Shown here piece by piece: positions 51,697 to 60,651 of a stretch of DNA of 64,000 nt. The stretch comes from Lachnospiraceae bacterium C6A11 (lineage in GTDB: Bacteria > Bacillota > Clostridia > Lachnospirales > Lachnospiraceae), in NCBI GenBank assembly GCA_000702245.1, contig JNKY01000010.1, positions 1-64,000 on the forward strand. The letters run 5' to 3'. Position numbers and translations under genes: made by a program. The notes beneath the pieces were generated by a model. It was given only the letters and a program-made list of their open reading frames with translations, made no database searches and had not been told where the DNA came from. Every line of letters begins with the position of its first letter. Within the stretch, counting starts at the first letter, position 1.

Positions 51697-52599
51697 ATGA
51701 AAAGAGAATATATGGGACTCATCGTTAAAAGAGATGACGGCTCAGAGGAGATAAATTATGATGACGAGTCATTTCCATCTTATATATATGACGGCTGGAT
51801 CAAGCCGAATGTTACCTGGGAGAAGGTTCCGCATTTCCACGAGGATATTGAGATAGTGACGGTGAAGGCCGGCAGGATGGCTTATTCGGTCAACGGAAAT
51901 ATCATCACGCTGAACGCCGGAGATACTATATTTGTCAACTCGAATCAGATTCATTACAGCCTGTCACTGGATAATGCGACGGCTACTTATGTAATATTTA
52001 TCGCGAACCCGAGCATCCTAAATTCGTCGGTGGCGGTTGAGATGGAGGCGCTGCTGCCTATAATCAATAATCCGGGGCTTTCGTATCTGAGATTCAGGGA
52101 CATCAACGAAAATGCGAGGCAGATCTATGATGTCATGATGACCCTGCCGGGAATCAGGCGCGATCCTTTCCAGATAACGATAAAGTTTTTTGAAATATGG
52201 GCGATCATCCTGAAGCAGACCAAGTCTTACGGAATGATTGAAGAAGCGGTGGAGACTGATGTCCACTCGAGATCGTACAAGGCGATGATGCACTTCATAC
52301 AGAAGGAATATCAGAAGCCGATCACGCTGGATGAGATATCTGCCAGCGGCAACGTCAGCAGGTCGCAGTGCAACAAGGTATTTCACAAATACGCCGGCGA
52401 CAGCCCGGTAAACTATCTTCTGAACTTACGCGTCAGGAAGGTGGCTGAATATCTGAGAACCACTTCGTACACATTGTCCGAGATAGCGGCTCTCACCGGT
52501 TTCAACGGCACGAGCTACATGTCGGAGATGTTTAGAAAGTCCTTTGACCAGTCGCCGCGAGAGTACAGAAAGACCTGGCAGAATAACGACCAGGCGTAG
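51697..52599 (+). CDS. AraC family transcriptional regulator with cupin sensor
   Basis: A 300-aa regulator. The N-terminal cupin-like domain (about 30-120) has PHFHEDIEIVTVKAG and NAGDTIFVNSNQIHYS, with His and Glu residues in sugar-sensor positions. Two helix-turn-helix motifs occupy about 195-295 (VSRSQCNKVFHKYAG; TGFNGTSYMSEMFRK). Such proteins usually control adjacent sugar genes. Here the divergent neighbour is the ABC-2 exporter and the next gene a lipoprotein, so the target is unclear. GGAGGG precedes ATG. Confidence 0.93.
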   Translation: MKREYMGLIVKRDDGSEEINYDDESFPSYIYDGWIKPNVTWEKVPHFHEDIEIVTVKAGRMAYSVNGNIITLNAGDTIFVNSNQIHYSLSLDNATATYVIFIANPSILNSSVAVEMEALLPIINNPGLSYLRFRDINENARQIYDVMMTLPGIRRDPFQITIKFFEIWAIILKQTKSYGMIEEAVETDVHSRSYKAMMHFIQKEYQKPITLDEISASGNVSRSQCNKVFHKYAGDSPVNYLLNLRVRKVAEYLRTTSYTLSEIAALTGFNGTSYMSEMFRKSFDQSPREYRKTWQNNDQA

Positions 52600-52615
52600 T
52601 GGAGCGTCAAAATAA

Positions 52616-52645
52616 AATGCCCATAGACTGTGATCTATGGGCATT
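52616..52645 (+). terminator. Hairpin terminator after the AraC gene
   Basis: Stem AATGCCCATAGA / TCTATGGGCATT; the T-tract is weak. Confidence 0.65.
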
Positions 52646-52731
52646 ACTTATGTTATGATTAATTTTCAGCTTTGTTTAAGCTACAGCATATATTATCTAC
52701 TCATGATAAGGAAATAAACACAGTTTGGTGG

Positions 52732-52737
52732 TATAAT
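52732..52737 (+). promoter_or_regulatory. -10 box of the beta-helix-like lipoprotein gene
   Basis: TATAAT preceded by TGG, only 19 nt before the ATG, so the leader is minimal. The -35 is weak. Confidence 0.5.
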
Positions 52738-52755
52738 CTAGAGGAGGATGATAAT

Positions 52756-54309
52756 ATGAAGGCAAAGGGATTCAGAAAAAAGATAGCGATAGGCATAACA
52801 CTTATGATGATGCTCAGTCTTGCGGCTTGCGGCAAAGATGATTCAGATAAGGAAGGCGTGACAGCAACATTAACTGAAGTGACGGCGGATACGGTAACAT
52901 CAACCGAGACGACTGCAGATACGATAACTACTGCTGATAGTACGACTGTTGTTACAGAGGACACGACAACGGAGGCGGTCAGCACGACGGAAAGCGATAC
53001 TTCAACAGTTCCGAATAAGGATGATATAAAGATCAGTGAAACATTAAGCAACAACGCAGATGGTGAGCATGCGATACTTGCGGACGGAGAAAAAGCTTCC
53101 TACAGCAATGTCAAGGTGGAAAAGACCGGCGAATCAAGCGGTGACGAGGCGGATTTTTACGGAGAGAATGCGGCTGTATTTGCAACAAACGGAGCGACTC
53201 TTGATCTTAGTAATATAGTGGTAGAGACTAACGGGACTCACGCTAACGGCGTATTTTCTTATGGAGAAGGAACAACGATAAATATAAGTGATTCGGTGAT
53301 CGAGACGACAGGTAACTGTTCGGGTGGTTTGATGACAACCGGCGGCGGAACCATGAACGCAACGAATCTTTACATACATACAACAGGCAATTCATCTGCG
53401 GCAATCCGCTCAGACAGAGGAGGCGGAACGGTGACGGTTACAGGCGGTGATTACTCGACCGAGGGTAAAGGATCTCCTGCAATATACTCAACAGCCGATA
53501 TCACCGTTAACGACGCGGTGCTTACATCGAACTCATCTCAGGGAGTCGTAGTTGAGGGCAAGAATTCGGTAACTCTTAATAATGTTGATCTGGCGGCTGA
53601 TAACAATTCAAAGAACAGCGATAAATCTTCATATTATCAGGCGGTCATGATATACCAGTCTATGTCGGGCGATGCGGCTGAGGGTGATGCTGCATTTACC
53701 ATGAATGGCGGTTCGATAATAAATATTAACGGAGATATTTTCTTCGTAAATAATACGGTAGCTGATATTAATCTCTCTGACGTGGATATTGAGAATTATG
53801 ATGAAGACGGCGTATTTCTCAGGGCGGCTGCGGCCGGATGGGGCAATGAAGGCTCAAATGGCGGCAAGGTCAATCTCAATGCTTCAGATCAGGAGATCGA
53901 AGGAGATATTCTGGTGGACAGTGTGTCAGCACTCAATTTCTATCTCAGCAACGAGTCGGACTTTGAAGGTGCGATCAATCCTGACGGACAGGAGGGAGAG
54001 GTATATGTTGAGATCAGTGACGGAGCTCTTTGGAGGCTTACGGGAGATTCCTACATCACATCGCTTACCTGCGACGAGGATTCTATAGAACTGGGCGGCT
54101 ACACCTTATATGTAAACGGTGTGGCTTATACTAAAGGAACAGCTTCGACCGGCGAGAAGATCACGTTATCTTCAGGCAGTTCCGGAGGTTCCGGAGGAGA
54201 TAGACCGGACGCGCCACCTGATGGGAACGGCGGATCGGGAGAAAAACCTGACGGTAATGGCGGTCCCGGCGGAGATGGTGGCGAACCTCCTGCAAAGCCA
54301 GAGGACTAG
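52756..54309 (+). CDS. Large surface lipoprotein with beta-helix-like repeats
   Basis: A 517-aa lipoprotein (Cys25 in SLAACGK) with a Thr/Val-rich linker (about 32-85). The body (about 95-400) consists of short beta-rich repeats dense in N, G, T and D, such as NGATLDLSNIVVET, EGTTINISDSVIET and GGTMNATNLYIHT, as in right-handed beta-helix adhesins and polysaccharide-binding proteins. The tail is Gly/Pro/Asp-rich (S-G-G-S-G-G repeated) without an LPXTG motif. No catalytic motif was recognised. GAGGAGGA precedes the ATG at 52756. Binding to glycans or a host or plant surface is a guess. Confidence 0.85.
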   Translation: MKAKGFRKKIAIGITLMMMLSLAACGKDDSDKEGVTATLTEVTADTVTSTETTADTITTADSTTVVTEDTTTEAVSTTESDTSTVPNKDDIKISETLSNNADGEHAILADGEKASYSNVKVEKTGESSGDEADFYGENAAVFATNGATLDLSNIVVETNGTHANGVFSYGEGTTINISDSVIETTGNCSGGLMTTGGGTMNATNLYIHTTGNSSAAIRSDRGGGTVTVTGGDYSTEGKGSPAIYSTADITVNDAVLTSNSSQGVVVEGKNSVTLNNVDLAADNNSKNSDKSSYYQAVMIYQSMSGDAAEGDAAFTMNGGSIININGDIFFVNNTVADINLSDVDIENYDEDGVFLRAAAAGWGNEGSNGGKVNLNASDQEIEGDILVDSVSALNFYLSNESDFEGAINPDGQEGEVYVEISDGALWRLTGDSYITSLTCDEDSIELGGYTLYVNGVAYTKGTASTGEKITLSSGSSGGSGGDRPDAPPDGNGGSGEKPDGNGGPGGDGGEPPAKPED

Positions 54310-54328
54310 AATATGGTAGAGAAAAATA

Positions 54329-54357
54329 TTGACATAGTATTTCATATGTTGTAATTT
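54329..54357 (+). promoter_or_regulatory. Promoter of the metK riboswitch transcript
   Basis: TTGACA, 17 nt, TAATTT, ending about 20 nt before the riboswitch. Confidence 0.75.
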
Positions 54358-54377
54358 TAATTCATCTGAAAATATAA

Positions 54378-54491
54378 CTCTTATTCAGAGTGGTGGAGTT
54401 ACAGGGAACGTTGAAGCCACGGCAACCCAGTTTCGGCAGTGTCGGAACGAAGGTGCCAGCCTGAGCACAAAGTATTTGTGAGCAATAAGAG
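54378..54491 (+). ncRNA. SAM-I riboswitch (S-box) aptamer
   Basis: The S-box layout is present: P1 CTCTTATT / AATAAGAG, then CAGAGTGGTGGAG, TGAAGCCACGGCAACC and AAGGTGCCA. Binding of S-adenosylmethionine stabilises P1 and allows the downstream terminator to form, turning off metK. Confidence 0.97.
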
Positions 54492-54511
54492 GGTTTGTAT
54501 AATGAATTATC

Positions 54512-54546
54512 AAATCCGGTTGTGCTCGCACGACCGGTTTTCTTTT
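54512..54546 (+). terminator. Riboswitch expression-platform terminator
   Basis: Stem CCGGTTGTG / CACGACCGG followed by TTTTCTTTTT, 25 nt after the aptamer. This is transcriptional control. Confidence 0.9.
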
Positions 54547-54596
54547 TAACAAACTCGAAAAGCCGCAAAAGTATTACACATTTAAAGGAGACCAGA

Positions 54597-55787
54597 ATGG
54601 AAAGAAGACTTTTTACTTCCGAGTCGGTTACGGAAGGACATCCGGATAAGATCTGCGATCAGATATCCGACGCAATCCTTGACGAGATGATACGTCAGGA
54701 TCCAAACAGCCGTGTTGCCTGCGAGACAGCGGTAACAACGGGCCTCGTTCTTGTTATGGGCGAGATTACAACAAACGCTTACGTTGATATTCAGAAGACC
54801 ATCCGCGAGACAGTTCGCGAGATTGGCTATGACCGTGCAAAATACGGTTTTGACTGCGACACCTGCGGCGTTATCGTTTCTATCGATGAGCAGTCTGCAG
54901 ATATTGCTATGGGCGTTAACAAGGCCCTTGAAGCTAAGGAAAATCAGATGAGCGACGAGGAGATCGAAGCAATCGGTGCAGGAGACCAGGGTATGATGTT
55001 CGGCTATGCAACGAACGAAACACCTGAGCTTATGCCTTATCCGATCTCACTTGCGCACAAGCTTTCAAGAAGACTTACAGAGGTTCGTAAGGACGGAACT
55101 CTTCCTTACCTCAGACCTGACGGAAAGACTCAGGTTACTGTTGAGTACGATGAGAACGGCAAGCCTGCAAGACTTGATGCGGTTGTACTTTCAACCCAGC
55201 ACAGCGAAGAGGTTACTCAGGAGCAGATCCATAAGGACGTTAAGAAATACATCTTCGACGTTGTCATCCCTGAAGAGATGATCGACGAAAATACAAAGTT
55301 CTTCATCAACCCTACAGGCCGTTTCGTTATCGGTGGACCACAGGGTGATTCAGGACTTACAGGCCGTAAGATAATCGTTGATACCTACGGCGGATACGCT
55401 CGTCACGGCGGCGGAGCTTTCTCAGGAAAGGATCCAACAAAGGTTGACCGTTCGGCTGCTTATGCCGCACGTTACGTTGCTAAAAATATCGTAGCAGCAG
55501 GACTTGCAGATAGGTGCGAGGTTCAGCTTTCATACGCTATCGGCGTTGCAAGACCTACATCTATCTTCGTTGATACCTTCGGAACAGGAAAGCTTACAGA
55601 CAACAGGATCGTTGAGATAGTAAGAGAGAACTTCGACCTTCGTCCGGCAGGAATCATCAAGATGCTCGACCTTAGACGTCCTATCTACAAGCAGACAGCT
55701 GCTTACGGACACTTCGGAAGAACTGATATCGATGTTCCTTGGGAGAAGACCGATATGGCTGAAAAGCTTGCAGCTTATCTTGCATAG
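54597..55787 (+). CDS. metK: S-adenosylmethionine synthetase
   Basis: A 396-aa enzyme making SAM from methionine and [23 protein letters not shown] opens the protein. [12 protein letters not shown] is the ATP/methionine signature, and [19 protein letters not shown] is the phosphate-binding P-loop-like motif. AAAGGAG lies 8 nt before the ATG at 54597. The open frame extends back into the riboswitch, where it is not expected to be translated. Expression is controlled by the SAM-I riboswitch directly upstream. Confidence 0.98.
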   Translation: MERRLFTSESVTEGHPDKICDQISDAILDEMIRQDPNSRVACETAVTTGLVLVMGEITTNAYVDIQKTIRETVREIGYDRAKYGFDCDTCGVIVSIDEQSADIAMGVNKALEAKENQMSDEEIEAIGAGDQGMMFGYATNETPELMPYPISLAHKLSRRLTEVRKDGTLPYLRPDGKTQVTVEYDENGKPARLDAVVLSTQHSEEVTQEQIHKDVKKYIFDVVIPEEMIDENTKFFINPTGRFVIGGPQGDSGLTGRKIIVDTYGGYARHGGGAFSGKDPTKVDRSAAYAARYVAKNIVAAGLADRCEVQLSYAIGVARPTSIFVDTFGTGKLTDNRIVEIVRENFDLRPAGIIKMLDLRRPIYKQTAAYGHFGRTDIDVPWEKTDMAEKLAAYLA

Positions 55788-56074
55788 TTTGCGCCGGATA
55801 ACGATATTTTTCGTGCCGGAGCAGGGTGTTCGGAACAAAAATGTATATTCATGCGCATAAAATGCATAATATACACCGAATATACATGATATCATGACAA
55901 AATATCGAAAAAACGTAAAATAGTGCTTGCATATTTTTTGGAAATATGCAAATATAGACAAGTACCAGTGAATGTTATTCATTTCATTGGTATTTGTTGT
56001 TTGAGGAAAAAACTGCAAAAGGTATTTTTTATAAATGCGGTTATATGTTTTGTATTGATAAGAGGAAAAATGAT
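55788..56074 (+). other. Intergenic region before the carbamoyltransferase
   Basis: 287 nt. A perfect 10-bp inverted repeat TTGCATATTT / AAATATGCAA (55927-55951) and a second imperfect one ACCAGTGAATG / CATTTCATTGGT (about 55963-55993) lie in series ahead of the gene. They may be an operator and a leader hairpin. No clear terminator is seen after metK. Confidence 0.5.
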
Positions 56075-57007
56075 ATGAAAAATATGCTGAATTTCAAGAA
56101 TTTCACAGCAGATGAGCTGCAGGCAATATTAAACCTCGCTCTTGATATGAAGAGGGATCCTGCAAAATATTCGCACGCACTTGAGGGTAAGAAGCTTTAC
56201 TCACTTTTCGAGAAGACTTCTACAAGAACCTTCCTGTCCTTCGCAACAGGAATCACCGAGCTTGGCGGACACTATTTCAATCAGCTCTGGGAGGACTCAA
56301 ACTTCGTCCTCGGCGAGCCGGTTTCAGAGATCAAATACGTCTGCAGAAATGTTGACATCATAGTTGCACGTCTCAAGAGAAACGAGACTGTTGAGATGTT
56401 CGGCGAGAACGTTACGGTTCCTTTCATCAATGGCTGCGACAATTCATATCATCCATGCCAGATCCTTGCGGATATGCTCACTGTTATCGAGAAGTTCGGA
56501 ACTCTCGATATCAAGCTTATGTATATAGGCGCAAAGAATAATGTATTTAACTCACTTGTTGAGTTTTTCTCAAAGATGAAGCAGGGTACTCTCTACGGAC
56601 TTACACCGCTTGTTAATGATACAGCCTGCGGCGACGACTTCTATGAGGCTGCAAAGGAGACAGGCCACTACGTTGAGCTTGATCCTACAATGTCTATGGA
56701 AGAGGCTAAGAAATACGCCGACATGATGGACGTTCTCTACACAGACACCTGGGTAGACATGGAGTTCTTCAACAATCCTGCATACAAGGAGCAGAAGGAA
56801 GAAACTCTCAGTAAGATGATGCCTTACCAGATAAATGATGAGTTCACAAAGGACAGCAAGGCTATCGTATTCCACGACATGCCTATGCATGTTGGCTTTG
56901 AGATTTCTGAGAGTGTTGAGATGAAGAATCTAGAGCACATACTTGATCAGGCGGAGAACCGTCGCCACGCTGAGAAGGCGGTTATGTACACGCTGATCAA
57001 TTCGTAA
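56075..57007 (+). CDS. Ornithine/aspartate carbamoyltransferase superfamily protein
   Basis: A 310-aa transcarbamylase. The carbamoyl-phosphate site is present as KTSTRTFLSF (about 44-53), close to the family STRTR, and YHPCQILADMLT matches the HPCQ of ornithine transcarbamylases. The amino-acid-binding loop that reads HCLP in OTCase is FHDMPMHVGFEIS here, so the acceptor may not be ornithine. AGAGGA precedes the ATG at 56075. There are no arg neighbours. A true aspartate enzyme (pyrB) sits 2 kb away, so this is not a second ATCase. Confidence 0.88.
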   Translation: MKNMLNFKNFTADELQAILNLALDMKRDPAKYSHALEGKKLYSLFEKTSTRTFLSFATGITELGGHYFNQLWEDSNFVLGEPVSEIKYVCRNVDIIVARLKRNETVEMFGENVTVPFINGCDNSYHPCQILADMLTVIEKFGTLDIKLMYIGAKNNVFNSLVEFFSKMKQGTLYGLTPLVNDTACGDDFYEAAKETGHYVELDPTMSMEEAKKYADMMDVLYTDTWVDMEFFNNPAYKEQKEETLSKMMPYQINDEFTKDSKAIVFHDMPMHVGFEISESVEMKNLEHILDQAENRRHAEKAVMYTLINS

Positions 57008-57112
57008 TCAAAAATCAGCTCAAAAGTCATACAGAATAAAGATTTTGTATAAATAAAACAAGTTTTTTCCTGTTGTTTTTTCTGAAAAATAATTGTATAT
57101 TAAATAAAGTTT

Positions 57113-57142
57113 AGCCTGCATGTTATATGCAGGCTTCTTTAT
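57113..57142 (+). terminator. Terminator of the carbamoyltransferase gene
   Basis: Stem AGCCTGCA / TGCAGGCT followed by TCTTTATT. Confidence 0.75.
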
Positions 57143-57197
57143 TAAATAAGCTGCAAATGTGGGGGCGGCTGAAAGAAAAAATATAGGAGTTCTTGGT

Positions 57198-58598
57198 ATG
57201 GAAAAACGTAACAAATTCTCGGGTTCACTTGGATTCGTGCTTGCGGCAGCGGGAAGTGCCGTAGGCCTCGGAAATATCTGGCGCTTTCCTGCGCTGGCTG
57301 CAAAAAACGGTGGCGGCTTCTTCCTGATAGTATATCTGATCCTCGCGCTGTCATTCGGTTTTACACTTCTCATCACAGAGGTTTCTATCGGACGTAAGAC
57401 CAATCAGAGTTCACTTACAGCTTATGGAAAGTTGAATAAGAAGTTTGGCTGGATAGGCGTTATATCGGCTATCGTTCCGTTCCTCATCCTTCCATATTAC
57501 TGTATAGTTGGCGGATGGGTTCTGAAATACACTGTTGTATTTATTACCGGACAGGGCAAGAAGGCTGCTGACAGCGCATTCTTTGTTAACTTCCTGACAG
57601 ATCCGAAATGGACGATCATGTTTGATCTGATCTTCCTTCTTCTTACCTGCTTTATCGTATACAGAGGCGTAAATAAAGGAATCGAAGCACTTTCAAAGGT
57701 GCTTATGCCTGCACTTCTCCTTCTGGTTGTAGGCATTGCAATCTTTTCTCTTACCATAAAGAATAAGAAAACCGGAGTTACAGGTCTTGACGGACTTAAA
57801 TATTATATCGTTCCAAATGTTGACGGTTTTACCTTCGGCGATTATTTCCGAGTTGTCATGGATGCCATGACGCAGCTTTTCTACAGTATAAGCGTTGCTA
57901 TGGGTATAATGGTTACTTACGGTTCTTATTATAAGAAGGACGATAACCTTATAAGATCGGTAAATCATATCGAGATATTTGATACGATAGTTGCCTTCCT
58001 GGCCGGTGTTATGATCATTCCTGCAGTATATGTATTTATGGGCAAGGAAGGAATGACCGGCGGTGCAGGACTTGTATTTATGGTTATTCCTAAGGTTTTC
58101 GAGTCAATGGGCATCTTCGGACAGTGCGTAGGTGCGCTGTTCTTCCTGATGGTTCTCTTCGCGGCGCTTACAAGCTCGGTTTCAGTCCTTGAAGCTGTTG
58201 TTTCGGGCATGATCGACAAGTTCGGAATGAAGAGAAATAAAGCGGTTATTTCCGAAGGAGCTATCGCAGCCATCATCGGTATGATCATCTGCTTCGGCTA
58301 CTATGCTAAGTCGATCTTCTACATGGAGGTCGATCTTCCAAACGGAGCGAAGGGCCAGCAGCTGCTTGATGTGTTTGACTACCTTGCAAATAATATCTTC
58401 ATGCCTATAGTCGCTATCGGTACCTGTATCCTGATCGGATGGGTGGTTAAGCCTAAGACAGTTATCGAAGAGGCAACGATCAACGGAGAGAAGTTCGGCA
58501 GAAAAGCACTATATAAGGTGATGATCACTGTGATCGCGCCGATACTGCTGACGCTCATACTTCTTGTTTCACTTGGAATTATTAAGTTAAAAGGCTAA
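57198..58598 (+). CDS. Sodium-dependent transporter, NSS/SNF family
   Basis: A 466-aa amino-acid or amine symporter with 11-12 membrane spans. GFVLAAAGSAVGLGNIWRFP (about 10-29) is the TM1 signature with the sodium and substrate sites, and GGGFFLIVYL follows. The C-terminal half has the unwound-TM6-type region (YSISVAMGIMVTYGSY). Bacterial homologues carry leucine, tryptophan or tyrosine. The ATG at 57198 follows TAGGAG by 9-10 nt; an in-frame upstream extension lacks a site. Its own terminator follows. Confidence 0.95.
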   Translation: MEKRNKFSGSLGFVLAAAGSAVGLGNIWRFPALAAKNGGGFFLIVYLILALSFGFTLLITEVSIGRKTNQSSLTAYGKLNKKFGWIGVISAIVPFLILPYYCIVGGWVLKYTVVFITGQGKKAADSAFFVNFLTDPKWTIMFDLIFLLLTCFIVYRGVNKGIEALSKVLMPALLLLVVGIAIFSLTIKNKKTGVTGLDGLKYYIVPNVDGFTFGDYFRVVMDAMTQLFYSISVAMGIMVTYGSYYKKDDNLIRSVNHIEIFDTIVAFLAGVMIIPAVYVFMGKEGMTGGAGLVFMVIPKVFESMGIFGQCVGALFFLMVLFAALTSSVSVLEAVVSGMIDKFGMKRNKAVISEGAIAAIIGMIICFGYYAKSIFYMEVDLPNGAKGQQLLDVFDYLANNIFMPIVAIGTCILIGWVVKPKTVIEEATINGEKFGRKALYKVMITVIAPILLTLILLVSLGIIKLKG

Positions 58599-58600
58599 CA

Positions 58601-58629
58601 AAAAACCTCGCGAAAGCGAGGTTTTTTTG
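58601..58629 (+). terminator. Terminator of the NSS transporter gene
   Basis: Stem AAAAACCTCGC / GCGAGGTTTTT with a GAAA tetraloop and T7. Confidence 0.93.
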
Positions 58630-58676
58630 GTACCAGGATTCTGCTTCGCAGATGCTACGGAGAAAAATATCGGTGA

Positions 58677-59033
58677 ATGGACAGAGATTTTCATGAAGGC
58701 TTTTGTGAAAAGTTAGCAGTAAGAGCAACCAAGGATACAATCCCATGGAAGGACGTGTTTGATGCTGAAAATGACCCGGCTGAGCTTGAAAAAATATTCG
58801 TTAAGGATAAGTTCCAGAAGACCTTCCATGGTCAGGTTGATGAGCTGATCGCAAATAAGAATTTCAGAAAGCTTGCAGAGAAGGATCCTAAGCATTGCCT
58901 CGAGAAGTGGGCTAAGATGGCTAAGAATATTAAGAAGCCGGCTCCTGAGAAGGCTCCGGAGGAAGCTAATATGGCTCCTAAGAAGGTTGTTAAGGAAGAA
59001 AATAAGGCCGGTCGCGGAATGGGTGACTTTTAA
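58677..59033 (+). CDS. Conserved hypothetical protein, 118 aa
   Basis: Not recognised. A soluble, highly charged, helical protein. The N-terminal region (1-85) may be folded (WKDVFDAENDPAELEKIF, KDPKHCLEKWAKMAKN); the C-terminal 30 residues are a Lys/Pro/Glu-rich flexible tail ending RGMGDF. No signal or membrane segment. The ribosome site is weak (CGGAG, about 13 nt upstream). Its own terminator follows, so it is a separate unit before pyrB. Confidence 0.72.
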   Translation: MDRDFHEGFCEKLAVRATKDTIPWKDVFDAENDPAELEKIFVKDKFQKTFHGQVDELIANKNFRKLAEKDPKHCLEKWAKMAKNIKKPAPEKAPEEANMAPKKVVKEENKAGRGMGDF

Positions 59034-59052
59034 ACTTAAAGTATAATAATTC

Positions 59053-59081
59053 GGGCGTTCCTTAGTGGGACGCCCTATTTT
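59053..59081 (+). terminator. Terminator of the 118-aa protein gene
   Basis: Stem GGGCGTTCC / GGGACGCCC followed by TATTTTTA. Confidence 0.82.
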
Positions 59082-59094
59082 TATCTATTTTTAT

Positions 59095-59124
59095 TTGACA
59101 TCTTAAGACGTGTGAATCTATAAT
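59095..59124 (+). promoter_or_regulatory. Promoter of pyrBI
   Basis: TTGACA, 18 nt, TATAAT. The leader is about 30 nt, with no visible PyrR attenuator. Confidence 0.85.
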
Positions 59125-59159
59125 AATGTCGATTAAGTTGTTTCTAAATGGAGGCAGAT

Positions 59160-60077
59160 ATGAGACATTTGATAGATCCTATAGATATATCGGTTAAGGA
59201 ACTCGACAAACTCCTCAACCTGTCACTTGATATTATTGATAATAAAAGCAAATACAGCGAACGTTGTAAGGGTAAGAAGATAGCTACCCTTTTCTATGAA
59301 CCAAGTACCAGAACACGTCTTAGCTTTGAAGCAGCGATGCTTGAGCTGGGAGGTTCCGTGCTTGGTTTTTCTTCGGCCGATTCATCCTCTGTAAGTAAGG
59401 GCGAGAGCATAGAGGATACTGTAAGAGTTGTCGGCTGCTTTGCGGATGTTATCGCTATGAGACATCCAAATGAAGGTGCACCTATGCTTGCATCCATGTA
59501 TTCACCGGTTCCTATCATAAATGCCGGTGACGGAGGACACAATCATCCAACCCAGACACTTACAGACCTTCTGACCATACTTCGCGAGAAGGGCAGACTC
59601 GACAATATGACGATCGGTCTCTGCGGCGACCTGAAGTTCGGCCGTACCGTACATTCCCTTGTCAAAGCAATGTCTAGATATAAAGGGATCAAGTTTGTAT
59701 TTATCTCTCCGAAGGAGCTGAAGGTTCCGGATTACATCATCAGCGAAGTGGTTGAGCCGGCTGAGATCCCTTACGAAGAGGTTACATCTCTCGAGGATAA
59801 TATTGATAAGCTCGATGTCCTTTACATGACCAGAGTTCAGAGAGAGCGTTTCTTCAACGAGGCAGACTATGTCAGACTGAAGGATACCTACATCCTCGAT
59901 AAGGCAAAGCTTAAGGATGCTAAGAAGGATATGATCATCCTTCATCCGCTTCCAAGAGTTAACGAGATAGCAACAGAGGTGGATAATGATCCGAGAGCTG
60001 CTTATTTCAGGCAGGTTTTGAACGGAAAATACGTCAGAATGGCGCTTATCCTCACCCTGCTCGATCTGGCATACTAG
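59160..60077 (+). CDS. pyrB: Aspartate carbamoyltransferase catalytic subunit
   Basis: A 305-aa enzyme for the committed step of pyrimidine synthesis, carbamoyl phosphate plus aspartate. [11 protein letters not shown] (about 48-58) binds carbamoyl phosphate, SVSKGES is the 80s loop, [11 protein letters not shown] follows, and [10 protein letters not shown] is the aspartate loop. TGGAGG lies before the ATG at 59160; an ATG four codons earlier overlaps that site. The regulatory subunit gene follows after 11 nt. Confidence 0.98.
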   Translation: MRHLIDPIDISVKELDKLLNLSLDIIDNKSKYSERCKGKKIATLFYEPSTRTRLSFEAAMLELGGSVLGFSSADSSSVSKGESIEDTVRVVGCFADVIAMRHPNEGAPMLASMYSPVPIINAGDGGHNHPTQTLTDLLTILREKGRLDNMTIGLCGDLKFGRTVHSLVKAMSRYKGIKFVFISPKELKVPDYIISEVVEPAEIPYEEVTSLEDNIDKLDVLYMTRVQRERFFNEADYVRLKDTYILDKAKLKDAKKDMIILHPLPRVNEIATEVDNDPRAAYFRQVLNGKYVRMALILTLLDLAY

Positions 60078-60088
60078 GAGGTTTTATA

Positions 60089-60502
60089 ATGAAGATAGAC
60101 AGTATTCAGAACGGAATAGTTCTTGACCATATCACAGCAGGCAAGGCCATGCAGATCTACTACGATCTCGGCCTCGACAAGCTTAACTGCAGCGTTGCTT
60201 TGATCCAGAATGTTAAGAGTAAGAAGATGGGCAAGAAGGATATCATCAAGATCGACCAGACCATGGATATCGACCTGGATGTGATCGGATATATCGCACC
60301 GGAGGTTACGGTCAGCATCATCAGGGACGGCGAGACCATCGAGAAGAAGAAGGTTGACCTTCCGAAGAAGCTTGTAAATATCAAGAAGTGCAGGAATCCT
60401 CGCTGTATAACAGCGGTTGAGAAGGGAATCCCTCATATTTTCAAGCTGACAGACGAGAAAAACCGTGTTTACAGATGTATTTACTGCGAAGCAGATAAAT
60501 AA
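60089..60502 (+). CDS. pyrI: Aspartate carbamoyltransferase regulatory subunit
   Basis: A 137-aa subunit. The N-terminal allosteric nucleotide domain (1-95; SIQNGIVLDHI) is followed by a zinc domain with the four cysteines in KKCRNPRC and YRCIYC. With PyrB it makes the CTP-inhibited class B holoenzyme. AGGAGG lies before ATG, coupled to pyrB. Confidence 0.97.
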   Translation: MKIDSIQNGIVLDHITAGKAMQIYYDLGLDKLNCSVALIQNVKSKKMGKKDIIKIDQTMDIDLDVIGYIAPEVTVSIIRDGETIEKKKVDLPKKLVNIKKCRNPRCITAVEKGIPHIFKLTDEKNRVYRCIYCEADK

Positions 60503-60506
60503 AAGA

Positions 60507-60534
60507 TTTACAAATTGCCTGAATGTGTTATAAT
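60507..60534 (+). promoter_or_regulatory. Promoter of murA
   Basis: TTTACA, 16 nt, TATAAT, leaving a leader of about 110 nt before murA. Confidence 0.65.
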
Positions 60535-60651
60535 TAGGTGATTATGTGAAAATTTGCATGATAATAATATCGGATCATCCATGTATTTTCTGGGGAAAAG
60601 AAGTTTACATGGTGTCTTTTGATTATTTATAAATGTGGGAGCCTTATAGTT

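Noticed and set aside
54498-54503. TATAAT between SAM aptamer and terminator
   Set aside because: It falls inside the riboswitch expression platform, and a proper promoter exists upstream at 54329-54357.
59125-59159. PyrR-type attenuator before pyrB
   Set aside because: The leader is only about 30 nt and no anti-terminator or terminator pair can form.
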